Assembly (NCBI GenBank): GCA_018883545.1
Contig: JAHLEH010000001.1
Span: forward strand, 806,001 to 870,000
Origin: Marixanthotalea marina
GTDB taxonomy: Bacteria > Bacteroidota > Bacteroidia > Flavobacteriales > Flavobacteriaceae
Direction: 5' to 3'
Length of the DNA: 64,000 nucleotides
In this document: positions 33,521 to 43,198 of the stretch, piece after piece
Position numbering within the stretch: the first letter of the stretch is position 1
How the letters are laid out: every line of letters starts with the position of its first letter
Made by a program: the position numbers and the translations under genes
The notes under the pieces: model-generated
Told to the model about the DNA's origin: nothing
Seen by the model: the letters and a program-made list of their open reading frames with translations, nothing else
Database searches by the model: none

Positions 33521-34594
33521 TTATTCTTTTTCGTCGATAAAGATAGTCTCCAAAGTTTCACCAAGAATTTTAGCATCAACGGCAGATTTATTTATTAGAA
33601 TAGTAATAACAATGTCTTCTTCAGGAAAAACCATCAAAATCGTAGAAGCACCAACGCCGCCGCCAGTATGGTAGTATTTAGGCGTATTGTTTTTTGTTTT
33701 TTCTATAGAAAGACCAATGCCATAACCTGTTTTATTACCATTTTTAAATTTTTGTGAAGTGGTTATTTGAGAAAGGGCTTGTTCTGAAATGAGTGTTGAC
33801 TCAATTAGTTCGTGGCCAAAACGTGTAATATCTTCAGAAGTCGATAAAAAACCACCGCCAGCAACCTTGTAGCCATTAGCAACGGGGTTTTCTAAAATAC
33901 GTTTCTTTTTGTAAAAATTTGTAGTATTGGTCGGAGATGCATTGTAAACGTCAATAGTAGTGCTTTTCATTTGTAAGGGTGTGAAAATGGAATCCCTAAC
34001 CATACTGTAATAATCTCTATTGGCTGAAGTTTGCATAATTTCACTTAATAACACATAACCGAACGTATTATATGAAAATTGGGTTGACGGTTCAAAAAGC
34101 AAAGGGTCGTCTTTAAATAAGTCCAGGCCTTCGGTAATGGTCATGCGCTTATTAAGGCTATACTCATTGCCCCTGTAAGAACGAATACCAGCCAAATGAC
34201 CTGCCAGTTCCCTTACCGTAAAATCGTATTCCTTTTTAGGGTAATTTGGTAAATAGGTATAAATACTGGAGTCTAAATCAATTATTTTGTCATCTACTAG
34301 TTTGGCAAGCATCACGGCTGTAATGGATTTAGAAATACTGGCTATTCTGAATAATGTAGTGCTAGGATTTATAGGCACAGTAGGCTTTCTTTTGGCATAC
34401 CCAAAGCCTTCCGACCAGATAATGTCACCGCTTTTTGAAACGGTAATGGCCATGCCCGGGATGTGTTGTTTGCGAAGAAATTTTTTAGCTTTCTTTTTGG
34501 CGATATTTATTTTTTGCTGCATCGGATGGTCTATTTGTTGACTAAATCCAGTAGCGGTAAGAAGCATTAATATAGAGGCAATAAATCGCTTCAT
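33521..34594 (-). CDS. Serine hydrolase of the class C beta-lactamase family
   Basis: A 357-residue exported protein with a signal peptide (ending GFSQQ). The catalytic Ser86-x-x-Lys89 is in ASISKS, the YxN motif is YNTFGY, and HTGGG replaces the KTG triad, as in class C-like esterases and D-aminopeptidases. It is more likely a peptidoglycan or peptide hydrolase than a resistance enzyme. Its ATG shares one base with the stop of the NamZ-like gene (TAATG), so the two act together in cell-wall turnover. Confidence 0.85.
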   Translation of the reverse strand: MKRFIASILMLLTATGFSQQIDHPMQQKINIAKKKAKKFLRKQHIPGMAITVSKSGDIIWSEGFGYAKRKPTVPINPSTTLFRIASISKSITAVMLAKLVDDKIIDLDSSIYTYLPNYPKKEYDFTVRELAGHLAGIRSYRGNEYSLNKRMTITEGLDLFKDDPLLFEPSTQFSYNTFGYVLLSEIMQTSANRDYYSMVRDSIFTPLQMKSTTIDVYNASPTNTTNFYKKKRILENPVANGYKVAGGGFLSTSEDITRFGHELIESTLISEQALSQITTSQKFKNGNKTGYGIGLSIEKTKNNTPKYYHTGGGVGASTILMVFPEEDIVITILINKSAVDAKILGETLETIFIDEKE

Positions 34595-35841
34595 TATTGG
34601 TAGATTAAATAGTTTTTGCGGGTGACTTTAAATGCTTCCAAATCGTTTTGCCATGTTGCTTTAATGTCAGCTTCGGTCATACCAGCTTCTATTTGTTTTT
34701 GCAATTTATCGGTTCCTGCATGTTTGGTGAAATTATCGGTATTGAAGACTTTCGATTTATCCGTAGCATTTTGATAAGCTTTTATAAGCCACTTTAAGGT
34801 GATGCCTTCAATTTTTTCGTTCCTCAAATCTTCCCCATAACAAAGTGCGCCTTTGTGTTTTGGGTTTTTAGCACCGAAATTCTCGACAGGCGTATAAGAA
34901 AATGTAAAGACTGACTTATCTAAAAAAGGAGCTCCATAACGTTGAAATTGGAACTCCGTGCCCCGACCGGCATTAATATTGGTGCCTTCAAACAACCCTA
35001 AGCTAGGGTATAACTTAATAGATTGATCGTTTGGTAAGTTTGGTGACGGCCGAATGGGTAAACTATATGGTAAATTATGGTTGTAATTAGCCATAGAAAT
35101 AACCATTAAATTGCATTGTATACCATCTTCAAGCCATTTTTCGCCATTTATCATTTTAGCATATTCACCAATAGTCATGCCATGTACCAAAGGAATGGGG
35201 TGCATGCCCAGAAAACTTTGGTTTTTAGGTTCTAAGGTTGGGCCATCAACATAACTGCCGTTAGGATTTGGTCGGTCTAAAACAATTAATGGTATGTTGG
35301 CTTCGGCGCAAGCTTCCATAACGTAGTGAAGTGTGGAAATATAAGTATAAAAGCGCACACCTACATCCTGTAAATCGAACATCATAATATCGATGCCCTT
35401 TAAATCATTAGGTGTTGGTTTTTTATGGTTTCCGTAAAGGGATATAATGGGCAAGCCCGTTTTGGTGTCAACACCATCTTTAACGGTTTCCCCAGCATCG
35501 GCTGTACCACGAAAACCATGTTCGGGTGAAAATACGCTTTCAATTTTTATATTGAGGGCCAATAGTGAATCCACCAAATGGGTGTAAGCATCATTGTTTT
35601 TAAAAATTACACTGCTGGGATTGGCAACTACCCCAACTTGTTTTCCTATAAGTAATGGTAAATACAACTCAGTTTGATTGGCACCTACGGTTATGGGTTT
35701 TAGCTCTTGGCTCTTTGCTGTTGGCTCTTCTGTCTTTGATTCTTCGTCACTTGTCTTAGTCGTGTTCCCACAAGAAATTAACAAAACAATCCCGATGGCT
35801 ATCGGGAATAAAACTGTATTTTTGAAAACATTAAACCGCAT
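34594..35841 (-). CDS. DUF1343 protein, NamZ-like exo-N-acetylmuramidase
   Basis: A 415-residue lipoprotein (lipobox LISC, Cys24) of the DUF1343 family, whose NamZ members release MurNAc from peptidoglycan chain ends. Family segments include VFSPEHGFRGTADAG, DVGVRFYTYISTL, LDRPNPNG, and GRGTEFQFQ. An open frame continues upstream to 36294 but only antisense to the divergent permease gene; ATG at 35841 gives the signal peptide. The signal-peptide core is coded by a palindrome and the linker by a short AGAGCCAA repeat. Confidence 0.88.
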   Translation of the reverse strand: MRFNVFKNTVLFPIAIGIVLLISCGNTTKTSDEESKTEEPTAKSQELKPITVGANQTELYLPLLIGKQVGVVANPSSVIFKNNDAYTHLVDSLLALNIKIESVFSPEHGFRGTADAGETVKDGVDTKTGLPIISLYGNHKKPTPNDLKGIDIMMFDLQDVGVRFYTYISTLHYVMEACAEANIPLIVLDRPNPNGSYVDGPTLEPKNQSFLGMHPIPLVHGMTIGEYAKMINGEKWLEDGIQCNLMVISMANYNHNLPYSLPIRPSPNLPNDQSIKLYPSLGLFEGTNINAGRGTEFQFQRYGAPFLDKSVFTFSYTPVENFGAKNPKHKGALCYGEDLRNEKIEGITLKWLIKAYQNATDKSKVFNTDNFTKHAGTDKLQKQIEAGMTEADIKATWQNDLEAFKVTRKNYLIYQ

Positions 35842-35850
35842 ATATAGAAT

Positions 35851-37086
35851 TTGAATTACGAGTATTTTATAGCAAAACGCATTATTGGTAGTAAAGCGTA
35901 TAAAAGTAGCATTTCGGCACCAATAATAAAAATTGGCATTGCAGCAATTACTATTGGTATTGTGGTGATGATGATTGCGATTGCCACAGGAATTGGACTG
36001 CAGCAAAAAATACGTGATAAGGTTGTGGCATTTAATGGGCACGTCATTATAACCAATTACGACAGTAACAATTCCCAGGAAAGCGGCGTTCCTATTTCTA
36101 CCAAACAGGATTTTTATCCAGAATTCAAATCGGTTGATGGCATAAAACATATTCAAGCTGTGGCCACCAAATTTGGTGTTATTCGCACGGAAACCGATTT
36201 TGAAGGATTGGTGTTGAAAGGCGTTGGGGGCGATTACGATTGGAGCTATTTTAAGGAATTCCTTGTAGAAGGCCGTGTGCCCGATTATACCCAAAAACGT
36301 AATGAAGATGTGTTGATGTCGCAGTACATCGCCAACCGTTTAGGATTTAAATTGGGTGATACATTCCAGATGTTTTTTAAGAAGGACGACCCTGAAAAGT
36401 TGCCAAATATTATTACGTATAAAATTGTTGGTATATACAATTCTGGCTTTCAGGATTTAGATGCCACCTATGTTATTGGCGATATTAGGCACTTGCAACG
36501 AATCAATAGATGGGAAGACGACCAAATAGGTAATTTTGAGGTCTTTATAGATAATTACAATGATCTTGAAGAAAAAGGTATTGAGGTATTTAAAGCGATT
36601 CCATCGGTATTGGATGCCAAAACCGTAACCCAAAATTATTATTCCATTTTTGAGTGGATTAAAATATTCGATAAAAACATTTATGGCATTATTGGCATCA
36701 TGATTTTGGTGGCGGGTATCAATATGATTACAGCATTGTTGGTGCTTATTTTAGAACGTACCCAAATGATTGGTATTTTAAAGGCTTTGGGTAGTAATAA
36801 TTGGAGCATCCGAAAATTGTTTTTGTACAATGCGTCCTATTTAATTGTATTGGGCTTGTTTTGGGGAAACTTATTAGGTTTGGGTTTGTTGTTTGCCCAA
36901 AAGCAGTTTAAACTCTTTCCGCTAGACCCTAGTGTGTATTATGTAACCGAAGCGCCCGTTTACATTAATTTGGGCTATATACTGGCCTTAAATATCGGTA
37001 CTTTGGTGTTGTGTTTGCTCATGTTATTAGTGCCATCCTACATTATTACGAAAATATCGCCAGTGAAGGCTATTCGGTTTGAGTAA
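35851..37086 (+). CDS. ABC transporter permease, LolC/LolE or FtsX-like
   Basis: A 411-residue permease. One helix lies near residues 22-48, a large periplasmic domain spans about 50-275, and three C-terminal helices carry the FtsX-like domain (ITALLVLILERTQMIGILKALGSNN). This is the layout of LolC/E lipoprotein-releasing permeases and MacB-like proteins. The start is TTG with an in-frame TAG two codons upstream. It is divergent from the NamZ-like lipoprotein gene with only nine bases between start codons. Confidence 0.85.
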   Translation: MNYEYFIAKRIIGSKAYKSSISAPIIKIGIAAITIGIVVMMIAIATGIGLQQKIRDKVVAFNGHVIITNYDSNNSQESGVPISTKQDFYPEFKSVDGIKHIQAVATKFGVIRTETDFEGLVLKGVGGDYDWSYFKEFLVEGRVPDYTQKRNEDVLMSQYIANRLGFKLGDTFQMFFKKDDPEKLPNIITYKIVGIYNSGFQDLDATYVIGDIRHLQRINRWEDDQIGNFEVFIDNYNDLEEKGIEVFKAIPSVLDAKTVTQNYYSIFEWIKIFDKNIYGIIGIMILVAGINMITALLVLILERTQMIGILKALGSNNWSIRKLFLYNASYLIVLGLFWGNLLGLGLLFAQKQFKLFPLDPSVYYVTEAPVYINLGYILALNIGTLVLCLLMLLVPSYIITKISPVKAIRFE

Positions 37087-37089
37087 CAT

Positions 37090-37623
37090 TTAAGCATTCC
37101 AGTTTAGAATGTCATCTAAAGGGATATGGTCTCCAAAGTCATTGCCATAAAAGGCTTTGTCAACTTTAAAGTTTCCATTTATCATAAATTCAGCAGGAAC
37201 AATATCTATTGTTGTTAAAGACCTTAAGTTAAAAAATTCACTAGTAATAGCTTTTAGAGCTTTTTTTGGTTTCCCCATTGTTTTTAATTTAGCTTTAAAT
37301 GATGTTTCTAAACTATATAAATCATAAATTTTTAAATCTGGGTCGGGTATAATTGGAAATGGGGCTTTATGGCCGTTGGCAAACTTTAAAATAATATCTT
37401 TTGTTGATGCAAAAAAAGTAATTACCTCAATATTACTGTTTTTAAATTTGTCATGGTTTTGGATGAGCTGATTTAGCCTTAAGTTACAAAAAGGACATGA
37501 AGCATCCCTGAAAAAACTTAAATGGATTTTTTTGCCTTTATAGTCGTTAAGTTTAATTTTTTCACCAGTAAAATCATGTGTTTCGAAAGGGCGGGGAGCT
37601 TCCCCTGTTTTTAGTCTGTTCAT
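37090..37623 (-). CDS. Peroxiredoxin/redoxin-like protein
   Basis: A 177-residue AhpC/TSA-fold protein without a signal peptide. FFRDASCPFCNLRLNQL carries a CPFC pair at the position of the peroxidatic site. It probably reduces peroxides or disulfides in the cytosol. It lies downstream of a Crp-family regulator on the same strand with a 66-base gap containing a possible -7 box TAGTTTTG (37650-37657). Confidence 0.78.
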   Translation of the reverse strand: MNRLKTGEAPRPFETHDFTGEKIKLNDYKGKKIHLSFFRDASCPFCNLRLNQLIQNHDKFKNSNIEVITFFASTKDIILKFANGHKAPFPIIPDPDLKIYDLYSLETSFKAKLKTMGKPKKALKAITSEFFNLRSLTTIDIVPAEFMINGNFKVDKAFYGNDFGDHIPLDDILNWNA

Positions 37624-37689
37624 AATTTGAAAAATGCGTTTAACAAAGTCAAAACTAAACTTAGCTAACGAGATTTTTCCTGATGTATG

Positions 37690-38259
37690 TTAGAAATACA
37701 CTTTGCTTCTAATCCTGCTTAAACTTTCAGGATGGATTCCCAAATACTTTGCGATTTTATGTACGGGTATGCTTTTTATTATTTCTGGGTTTTGGTCGAT
37801 GAGGTTCACATAGCGTTCTTCGGCAGATAGGGTTAAGAATTCATTTTCCCTTTTAATTTTTTTAATTAAGAATTGTTCAGCAGCATGTTTTCCAAACTTG
37901 TTGGCAACAATAGAATTTTGGTAGGCTTTTTCTAAGTCGCTTTTTAAAATATATTCTACTTTACAATCGGTTAAAGCTTTCGTTTGTATATCGGAAGGGG
38001 AATTCATGAGAAAAGAAGTGTACGAACAAATAAAATTATTGGGAAAGACAAAATCAATGATTTTAATCTCACCGTTGTTTTCTATGGCACTTTCTATAAT
38101 GCCTTCAACAAGAAAGATGGCCTTATCTTCTATGCTTCCAAAAGGTGTTATGATTTCATTCTTTTTTATTTTTTTATGGTAGGTAGGGAAAGGTAGCTCA
38201 TTACTTGACCCAAAAGAATTTTTAAAAACGTTGTCGTTGATGTAATTGTGTATATGCAT
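37690..38259 (-). CDS. Crp/Fnr-family transcriptional regulator
   Basis: A 189-residue protein with a cyclic-nucleotide-binding-like beta barrel and a C-terminal HTH (VHKIAKYLGIHPESLSRIRSKV). The ATG at 38259 is preferred over a TTG at 38301. It lacks Fnr-type cysteines. Such short Crp relatives are numerous in Bacteroidota; the ligand is unknown. The downstream redoxin gene may be its target. Confidence 0.82.
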   Translation of the reverse strand: MHIHNYINDNVFKNSFGSSNELPFPTYHKKIKKNEIITPFGSIEDKAIFLVEGIIESAIENNGEIKIIDFVFPNNFICSYTSFLMNSPSDIQTKALTDCKVEYILKSDLEKAYQNSIVANKFGKHAAEQFLIKKIKRENEFLTLSAEERYVNLIDQNPEIIKSIPVHKIAKYLGIHPESLSRIRSKVYF

Positions 38260-38368
38260 AGGTCTTTCTCTGTAAATTTTAACTGTAGTAAAATAGAACA
38301 ATTAAATGATTTATGGAAAAATATTGGGTTGGTTACCAATCACTTTTATGTTTGGAAAAGAATAATTG

Positions 38369-38376
38369 TATTTTTG
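38369..38376 (+). promoter_or_regulatory. -7 box four bases before the SprT-like start
   Basis: TATTTTTG, then TGTT, then ATG. The spacing equals that at 32975 and 52847 and predicts a leaderless transcript. The -33 element is weak. Confidence 0.55.
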
Positions 38377-38380
38377 TGTT

Positions 38381-38989
38381 ATGCAACATACGCTTCAAGA
38401 GTTTATTTCGCCACAAGCCCTCCCTCTGGTTTTAAATCTTTTAAAGCATGAGCACCTTACGGTTAAAATCAAAAATGAGCGTAAAACCCGCCATGGCGAT
38501 TATAGGCGGTTGCCAAACGGGATGCACCAAATAACGGTTAATTCCAATTTAAATGAATACCGCTTTTTAATAACATTAATCCATGAAGTAGCCCATTTTG
38601 AAGCTTATAAAACCTATGGTAGGTTTATTAAACCTCATGGTATTGAGTGGAAAAAAACCTTTCAGCATTTAATGCTGCCATTTTTAAACCCAGATATTTT
38701 TCCAGAACATTTATTGCCATTATTGGCCAAACACTTTAAAAACCCTAAGGCTTCGAGCGATACCGATGTTAAATTGGCGCTGGCCTTAAAGCAGTACGAC
38801 CAAGATACTGGGAAAACCTATATTTTTGATGTACCTTTTGGAGCGCAGTTCAAATTATATAACGGTAAAGTATTTAAAATGGGACGCCAGCGTGTGAAGC
38901 GTTATGAATGCACTGAGGTTAAAACAGGTAGGATTTACTTGTTTAACCCTAATGCCGAAGTAGAAATTATACCTGCAGAAGTAAGGTAA
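38381..38989 (+). CDS. SprT-like metallopeptidase-domain protein
   Basis: A 202-residue protein with the zinc motif HEVAHFEAYKTYG (HExxH) and a C-terminal beta region (VKRYECTEVKTGRIYLFNP) like the SprT zinc-ribbon part but without its four cysteines. The ATG at 38381 is used in place of a TTG at 38366. SprT relatives bind DNA or ribosome-related targets; its role here is unknown. manC follows by 15 bases, so they are cotranscribed. Confidence 0.82.
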   Translation: MQHTLQEFISPQALPLVLNLLKHEHLTVKIKNERKTRHGDYRRLPNGMHQITVNSNLNEYRFLITLIHEVAHFEAYKTYGRFIKPHGIEWKKTFQHLMLPFLNPDIFPEHLLPLLAKHFKNPKASSDTDVKLALALKQYDQDTGKTYIFDVPFGAQFKLYNGKVFKMGRQRVKRYECTEVKTGRIYLFNPNAEVEIIPAEVR

Positions 38990-39004
38990 AAAAAAGAAAA
39001 ACAC

Positions 39005-40084
39005 ATGAATAAAAATTATTACGCCATTTTAATGGCAGGAGGAGTTGGGTCACGATTTTGGCCTGTAAGTACAGAAAGTTTTCCTAAGCAATTTCACGAT
39101 ATGTTGGGAACGGGCGATACGCTTATTCAAAAAACATTTCAGCGGTTGGCAAATTTAATCCCAAAGGAAAATATTTTCATTTTAACCAATGAAAAATACA
39201 ACGATTTGGTATTGGAGCAGTTGCCAGAGGTGAGTCAAAGGCAAGTGGTTTTAGAACCCGCTATGCGTAACACGGCTCCTTGTATTTTGTACGCCTCATT
39301 AAAAATACAAAAGGAAAATCCTGATGCGGTAATGATTGTCGCGCCAAGCGATCATTGGATTGAAGATGTGGATGCCTTTTCAAAAAATGTAAAAGAAGCA
39401 TTTGATTTTTGTGAAAATAATGATGCCTTGGTAACCCTTGGTATTCAGCCTACATTTCCAAATACAGGCTATGGTTACATTGAGTTTGATAAAAGTGCAA
39501 CTGGTACTATCAAGTCGGTAAACCAATTTAGGGAAAAGCCAGATTACGAAACGGCAAAATCGTTTATTGCCCAAGGGAATTTTTTATGGAATGCTGGCAT
39601 TTTTATGTGGAGCGTAAAAAGTGTTGTAGAGGCATTTAAAGCCAATCAGCCAAACCTATATGCCCTTTTTGAAAATGGTATGCATGCTTACAATACGGAC
39701 GGGGAAGATGAGTTTATTTTGAGGAATTACCCCAAGGCTGATAATATTTCGGTAGATTATGCCATTATGGAAAAATCCAAGAATGTATCGGTTATAGCGG
39801 CAGAATTCGATTGGAACGATTTGGGCACCTGGGGAAGTTTGTATGATAAATTGAAGAAGGATGAAAATAACAATGCCGTTGTTAACGCCAAAACATTGGT
39901 GGAGGATGCCTCAGGAAACATGATACGCACCAAAGGCAAAAAAGTAGTGGTAGTTGATGGATTGAACGATTATATTATTGTGGATAAAGACGAAGTTTTG
40001 CTTATCTTTCCTAAATCTAAGGAACAGGACATTAAAAAAGTGCTTCAAAAAGTTAAGGATACCTACGGAGAACATTATGGTTAA
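39005..40084 (+). CDS. manC: Mannose-1-phosphate guanylyltransferase
   Basis: A 359-residue nucleotidyltransferase. The signature MAGGVGSRFWPVS is at residues 10-22, PKQFHDML follows, and NTAPC, APSDHWI and FREKPD are in place. It makes GDP-mannose for surface glycans and is the single-domain form without the isomerase part. It lies between a SprT-like gene and a DUF389 gene on one strand. Confidence 0.93.
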   Translation: MNKNYYAILMAGGVGSRFWPVSTESFPKQFHDMLGTGDTLIQKTFQRLANLIPKENIFILTNEKYNDLVLEQLPEVSQRQVVLEPAMRNTAPCILYASLKIQKENPDAVMIVAPSDHWIEDVDAFSKNVKEAFDFCENNDALVTLGIQPTFPNTGYGYIEFDKSATGTIKSVNQFREKPDYETAKSFIAQGNFLWNAGIFMWSVKSVVEAFKANQPNLYALFENGMHAYNTDGEDEFILRNYPKADNISVDYAIMEKSKNVSVIAAEFDWNDLGTWGSLYDKLKKDENNNAVVNAKTLVEDASGNMIRTKGKKVVVVDGLNDYIIVDKDEVLLIFPKSKEQDIKKVLQKVKDTYGEHYG

Positions 40085-40110
40085 TTAGGTTTAATTCATT
40101 TTCATCAACT

Positions 40111-41589
40111 ATGGAGGAAAACAAATTCAACTTCGCCGACGAGGAAGCGTCAAAAGAAGATAAGGTAGAACAGTCTAAGGAGGAAATAAAAAAAGAAGCC
40201 AAAGGCTTATACCAAAGTATGTCCACTTTCTTGAGTGGCTTGTTGGATTTTAGGGAAGATACCGATAGGGAAGCCACTATTCAAGCTATTAAGAACGATA
40301 TCCCTATGAAGGGTGCAACGGCATGGATTTTAATTTTTGCCATATTTGTGGCTTCCATAGGGCTAAACGTAAGTTCTACTGCCGTTGTTATTGGTGCCAT
40401 GTTAATTTCCCCGCTTATGGGACCTATCTTGGGCGTGGGGATGTCTTTGGCAATAAACGATATTGATACTTTAAAACGTTCACTTATCAATTTATTGGTA
40501 ATGGTTTCGCTGAGTGTTTTTACGGCATTTCTTTATTTTAAACTATCACCTTTAGCTGAACTAACGCCTGAATTGGAAGCCAGAACACAGCCCAATATTT
40601 TAGATGTTTTTGTTGCTATTTTTGGTGGTTTGGCACTTATTGTAGCCAAGACAAAAAGGGGTACCATTGCCTCGGTTATTTTTGGTGTGGCTATTGCAAC
40701 TGCTTTGATGCCACCTTTGTGTACAGCAGGTTATGGATTGGCTGTTGGTAATTTGAAATACTTTTTTGGGGCTACCTATCTGTTTATTATTAATACCATT
40801 TTTATAGCGCTTTCCACTTTTGTGGTGCTTAAGGTGTTGCGTTTCCCGATGATTAAGTATGCCAATTCCAGGCGCAGACGTTTTATTTCCAGATTGGCTA
40901 CATTAACAGCCATTGTGGTAATGATACCGGCCAGTTTTACTTTTTGGAAAGTTTATAACGAAACACGGTTTAATGTAGAGCTTAAAAAGTTTTTGGATAC
41001 TGAAATTAGAAGTAATGATGCTTTACAATTAATGAATTTTGATAGCGACTTTGAAGGTAAAAGCATCGAGCTTAATTTTTTTAATGAAATATCTGATGCT
41101 ACCAAGCAGGATTTGTTGAACGAACTTAAGAACAACCCGCAATACCCTAATTTAAAGGATGCTGTATTGAAGATTAAAGGGAGTGATACTAAAAGTTATG
41201 AGTTGATTTCTGGTGCTTATCAAGATGCTAGGGAAGAATTAAAATCCAGTAAGAACGTTATTGCCGGATTGCATAAAGAAATTGAGGAATTAAAGAATGA
41301 AATTGTCCAGCTAACACAACAATTAGAACAGAGTAATGTTCAACAAGGTGGTGTTCCGTTTTCATCTTTATCTAGAAATGCTAAAGAAAAATTTGGGGAT
41401 TTACAATATTTTAGTTTTGCTAAAGTGTTGGAATCTAAAGATTTTACTAAAATAGATACTGTGAATGTAGCCACTGTTGCGTGGAGCAATGGATTAACGG
41501 ATAGTATTCAAAAAGTTAGGGAATTGGAATTAGGTACTTGGTTAAAACAGGAGCTGAAAATTAAAAACGTAACGATTAAGCGAAATTAA
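40111..41589 (+). CDS. DUF389-family membrane protein
   Basis: A 492-residue protein. Residues 1-55 are charged, six or more membrane helices (about 65-265) contain the DUF389 core (SSTAVVIGAMLISPLMGPILGVG), and the C-terminal 200 residues are soluble with a predicted coiled coil near residues 375-410. The function of DUF389 is unknown. It overlaps the end of convergent mlaF by four bases. Confidence 0.82.
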   Translation: MEENKFNFADEEASKEDKVEQSKEEIKKEAKGLYQSMSTFLSGLLDFREDTDREATIQAIKNDIPMKGATAWILIFAIFVASIGLNVSSTAVVIGAMLISPLMGPILGVGMSLAINDIDTLKRSLINLLVMVSLSVFTAFLYFKLSPLAELTPELEARTQPNILDVFVAIFGGLALIVAKTKRGTIASVIFGVAIATALMPPLCTAGYGLAVGNLKYFFGATYLFIINTIFIALSTFVVLKVLRFPMIKYANSRRRRFISRLATLTAIVVMIPASFTFWKVYNETRFNVELKKFLDTEIRSNDALQLMNFDSDFEGKSIELNFFNEISDATKQDLLNELKNNPQYPNLKDAVLKIKGSDTKSYELISGAYQDAREELKSSKNVIAGLHKEIEELKNEIVQLTQQLEQSNVQQGGVPFSSLSRNAKEKFGDLQYFSFAKVLESKDFTKIDTVNVATVAWSNGLTDSIQKVRELELGTWLKQELKIKNVTIKRN

Positions 41590-42356
41590 TTGTTATTTTC
41601 TTTTAAATACATTTTACGTACCTTTTTGAAAAGATTAGAAGAATACACAAAATTGGTAACTGCTTTATTATCTGTTTTGAATATGGTCTTTTTAGAGCCT
41701 TCCCATTCTTTATAACCATCTTTTAAAAAGACAATTTTTTCACCAATTTCCATAACGGAATTCATATCGTGCGAGTTAATAACGGTAGTGATGTTATATT
41801 CCCTGGTAATTTCTTGAATTAAATTATCTATGACTATAGAGGTTCTTGGGTCTAGACCAGAATTGGGTTCGTCGCAAAACAGGTATTTGGGGTTATTGAC
41901 TATGGCGCGGGCAATGGCTACACGCTTTTGCATACCACCCGAAGCCTCACTGGGCATTTTTTTATGGGCATCATCAAGGTTTACGCGTTTCAATACAAAG
42001 TTTACACGGTCTTCCATCTCACTTTTACTTTGTTTGGTAAACATGCGCAGTGGAAACATCACGTTTTCTGCAATGGTCATAGAGTCGAAAAGCGCACTGC
42101 CTTGAAAAACCATACCTATTTCGGCACGAAGGTTACGTTTTTCATCTTCATCCAGATTAGAAAATATTTTTCCTTCGTAGGAGATTGTGCCAGATTCGTA
42201 ATTAAATAACCCTAAAAGGCATTTTAAAAAAACGGTTTTTCCAGAACCACTTTGCCCAATAATAAGATTGGTTTTTCCTTTTTCAAAGGATGTGCTTATG
42301 CCTTTTAAAATTTCAACATCGCCAAACGACTTATGTAAATCCTTAACCTCAATCAT
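41586..42356 (-). CDS. mlaF: MlaF-like ABC transporter ATPase
   Basis: A 256-residue ATPase with Walker A GQSGSGKT, signature ASGGMQKR, Walker B YLFCDEPNSGLD and H-loop INSHDM. ASGGMQKR and the NSGLD variant are typical of the MlaF/MkL lipid-transport ATPases. The ATG at 42356 is chosen: it overlaps the mlaE stop as TAATG, and the longer frame to 42416 would run into mlaE. With MlaE it moves phospholipids between the membranes; the MCE-domain partner is not in the window. Confidence 0.9.
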   Translation of the reverse strand: MIEVKDLHKSFGDVEILKGISTSFEKGKTNLIIGQSGSGKTVFLKCLLGLFNYESGTISYEGKIFSNLDEDEKRNLRAEIGMVFQGSALFDSMTIAENVMFPLRMFTKQSKSEMEDRVNFVLKRVNLDDAHKKMPSEASGGMQKRVAIARAIVNNPKYLFCDEPNSGLDPRTSIVIDNLIQEITREYNITTVINSHDMNSVMEIGEKIVFLKDGYKEWEGSKKTIFKTDNKAVTNFVYSSNLFKKVRKMYLKENNN

Positions 42357-43093
42357 TAGCTCAATAACATTTGGGTTAGTAAATAATTGATAATGATTAT
42401 CACCACACTGGTCCAAACAAACGAAGTAGTACTGGCTTTACCAACTTCCAATGCACCACCTTTCATATAATAGCCATGGAAAGATGGAATGGTTGCCAGT
42501 ACAAAAGCAAACACAGTAGTCTTTATAAAGGCATATATCACGTGAAAAGGTTTGAAATCTAATTGAATGCCCTCTATGTAATGCTCAAAGGTTGTAAAAT
42601 CACCATAAACACTGGCAATCATACCGCCCACAATTCCTAAAAACATAGAAATCGAAATCACAAAAGGATACAACATTAGCGATATAAACTTAGGAAATAC
42701 CAAGTAATTTAGTGAATTAATTCCCATAACTTCTAAGGCGTCAATTTGTTCCGTAACGCGCATAGTGCCAATACTTGATGTGATAAAAGACCCAACTTTT
42801 CCGGCCATGATAATGGACATAAACGTAGGGCCGAATTCTAAAATAATGGATTGCCTAGTGGCAAAACCTACCAAACTTTTAGGAATTAAAGGGTTGCTTA
42901 TGTTCAACGCTGTTTGTATGGCCACAACACCACCAACAAAAAAGGAGATAAACGCCACGATACCCAAAGAGCCAATAATTAAATCGTCAATATCCTTTAA
43001 AATTAACTGTTTCATCACACTCCATTTGGTGGGCTTCCGAAACATTTCTACGATCATTAAAAAATAAGCGCCTATATTTTGTAGGTATAGCAT
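42356..43093 (-). CDS. mlaE: MlaE-like ABC transporter permease
   Basis: A 245-residue permease with five helices and the family segment GMRVTEQIDALEVMGIN (here beginning SIGT). It works with the ATPase encoded immediately downstream with a one-base overlap. The length and motifs are normal for MlaE. Confidence 0.92.
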   Translation of the reverse strand: MLYLQNIGAYFLMIVEMFRKPTKWSVMKQLILKDIDDLIIGSLGIVAFISFFVGGVVAIQTALNISNPLIPKSLVGFATRQSIILEFGPTFMSIIMAGKVGSFITSSIGTMRVTEQIDALEVMGINSLNYLVFPKFISLMLYPFVISISMFLGIVGGMIASVYGDFTTFEHYIEGIQLDFKPFHVIYAFIKTTVFAFVLATIPSFHGYYMKGGALEVGKASTTSFVWTSVVIIIINYLLTQMLLS

Positions 43094-43172
43094 AGTTGAA
43101 ATTAAAGTGCTAAAGTAAAAAAAAGTTGGGGGTATTTAACCTTTATTTTAAATTAAGATACTTTTAAATCTG

Positions 43173-43180
43173 TATTTTTG
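43173..43180 (+). promoter_or_regulatory. -7 box for the phosphatase gene
   Basis: TATTTTTG, 18 bases before the ATG at 43199. The -33 element is not clear. Confidence 0.5.
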
Positions 43181-43198
43181 AAGTCGAAATAACGACTT

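Noticed and set aside
34287..34541. Plus-strand ORF inside the serine hydrolase gene
   Set aside because: It is a shadow frame of a well-supported gene with no family features of its own; the same reasoning was applied to the other antisense frames inside large genes.
34594..36294. A 566-residue frame for the NamZ-like protein
   Set aside because: Residues before the ATG at 35841 are antisense to the divergent permease and low-complexity; the lipoprotein signal peptide begins at 35841.
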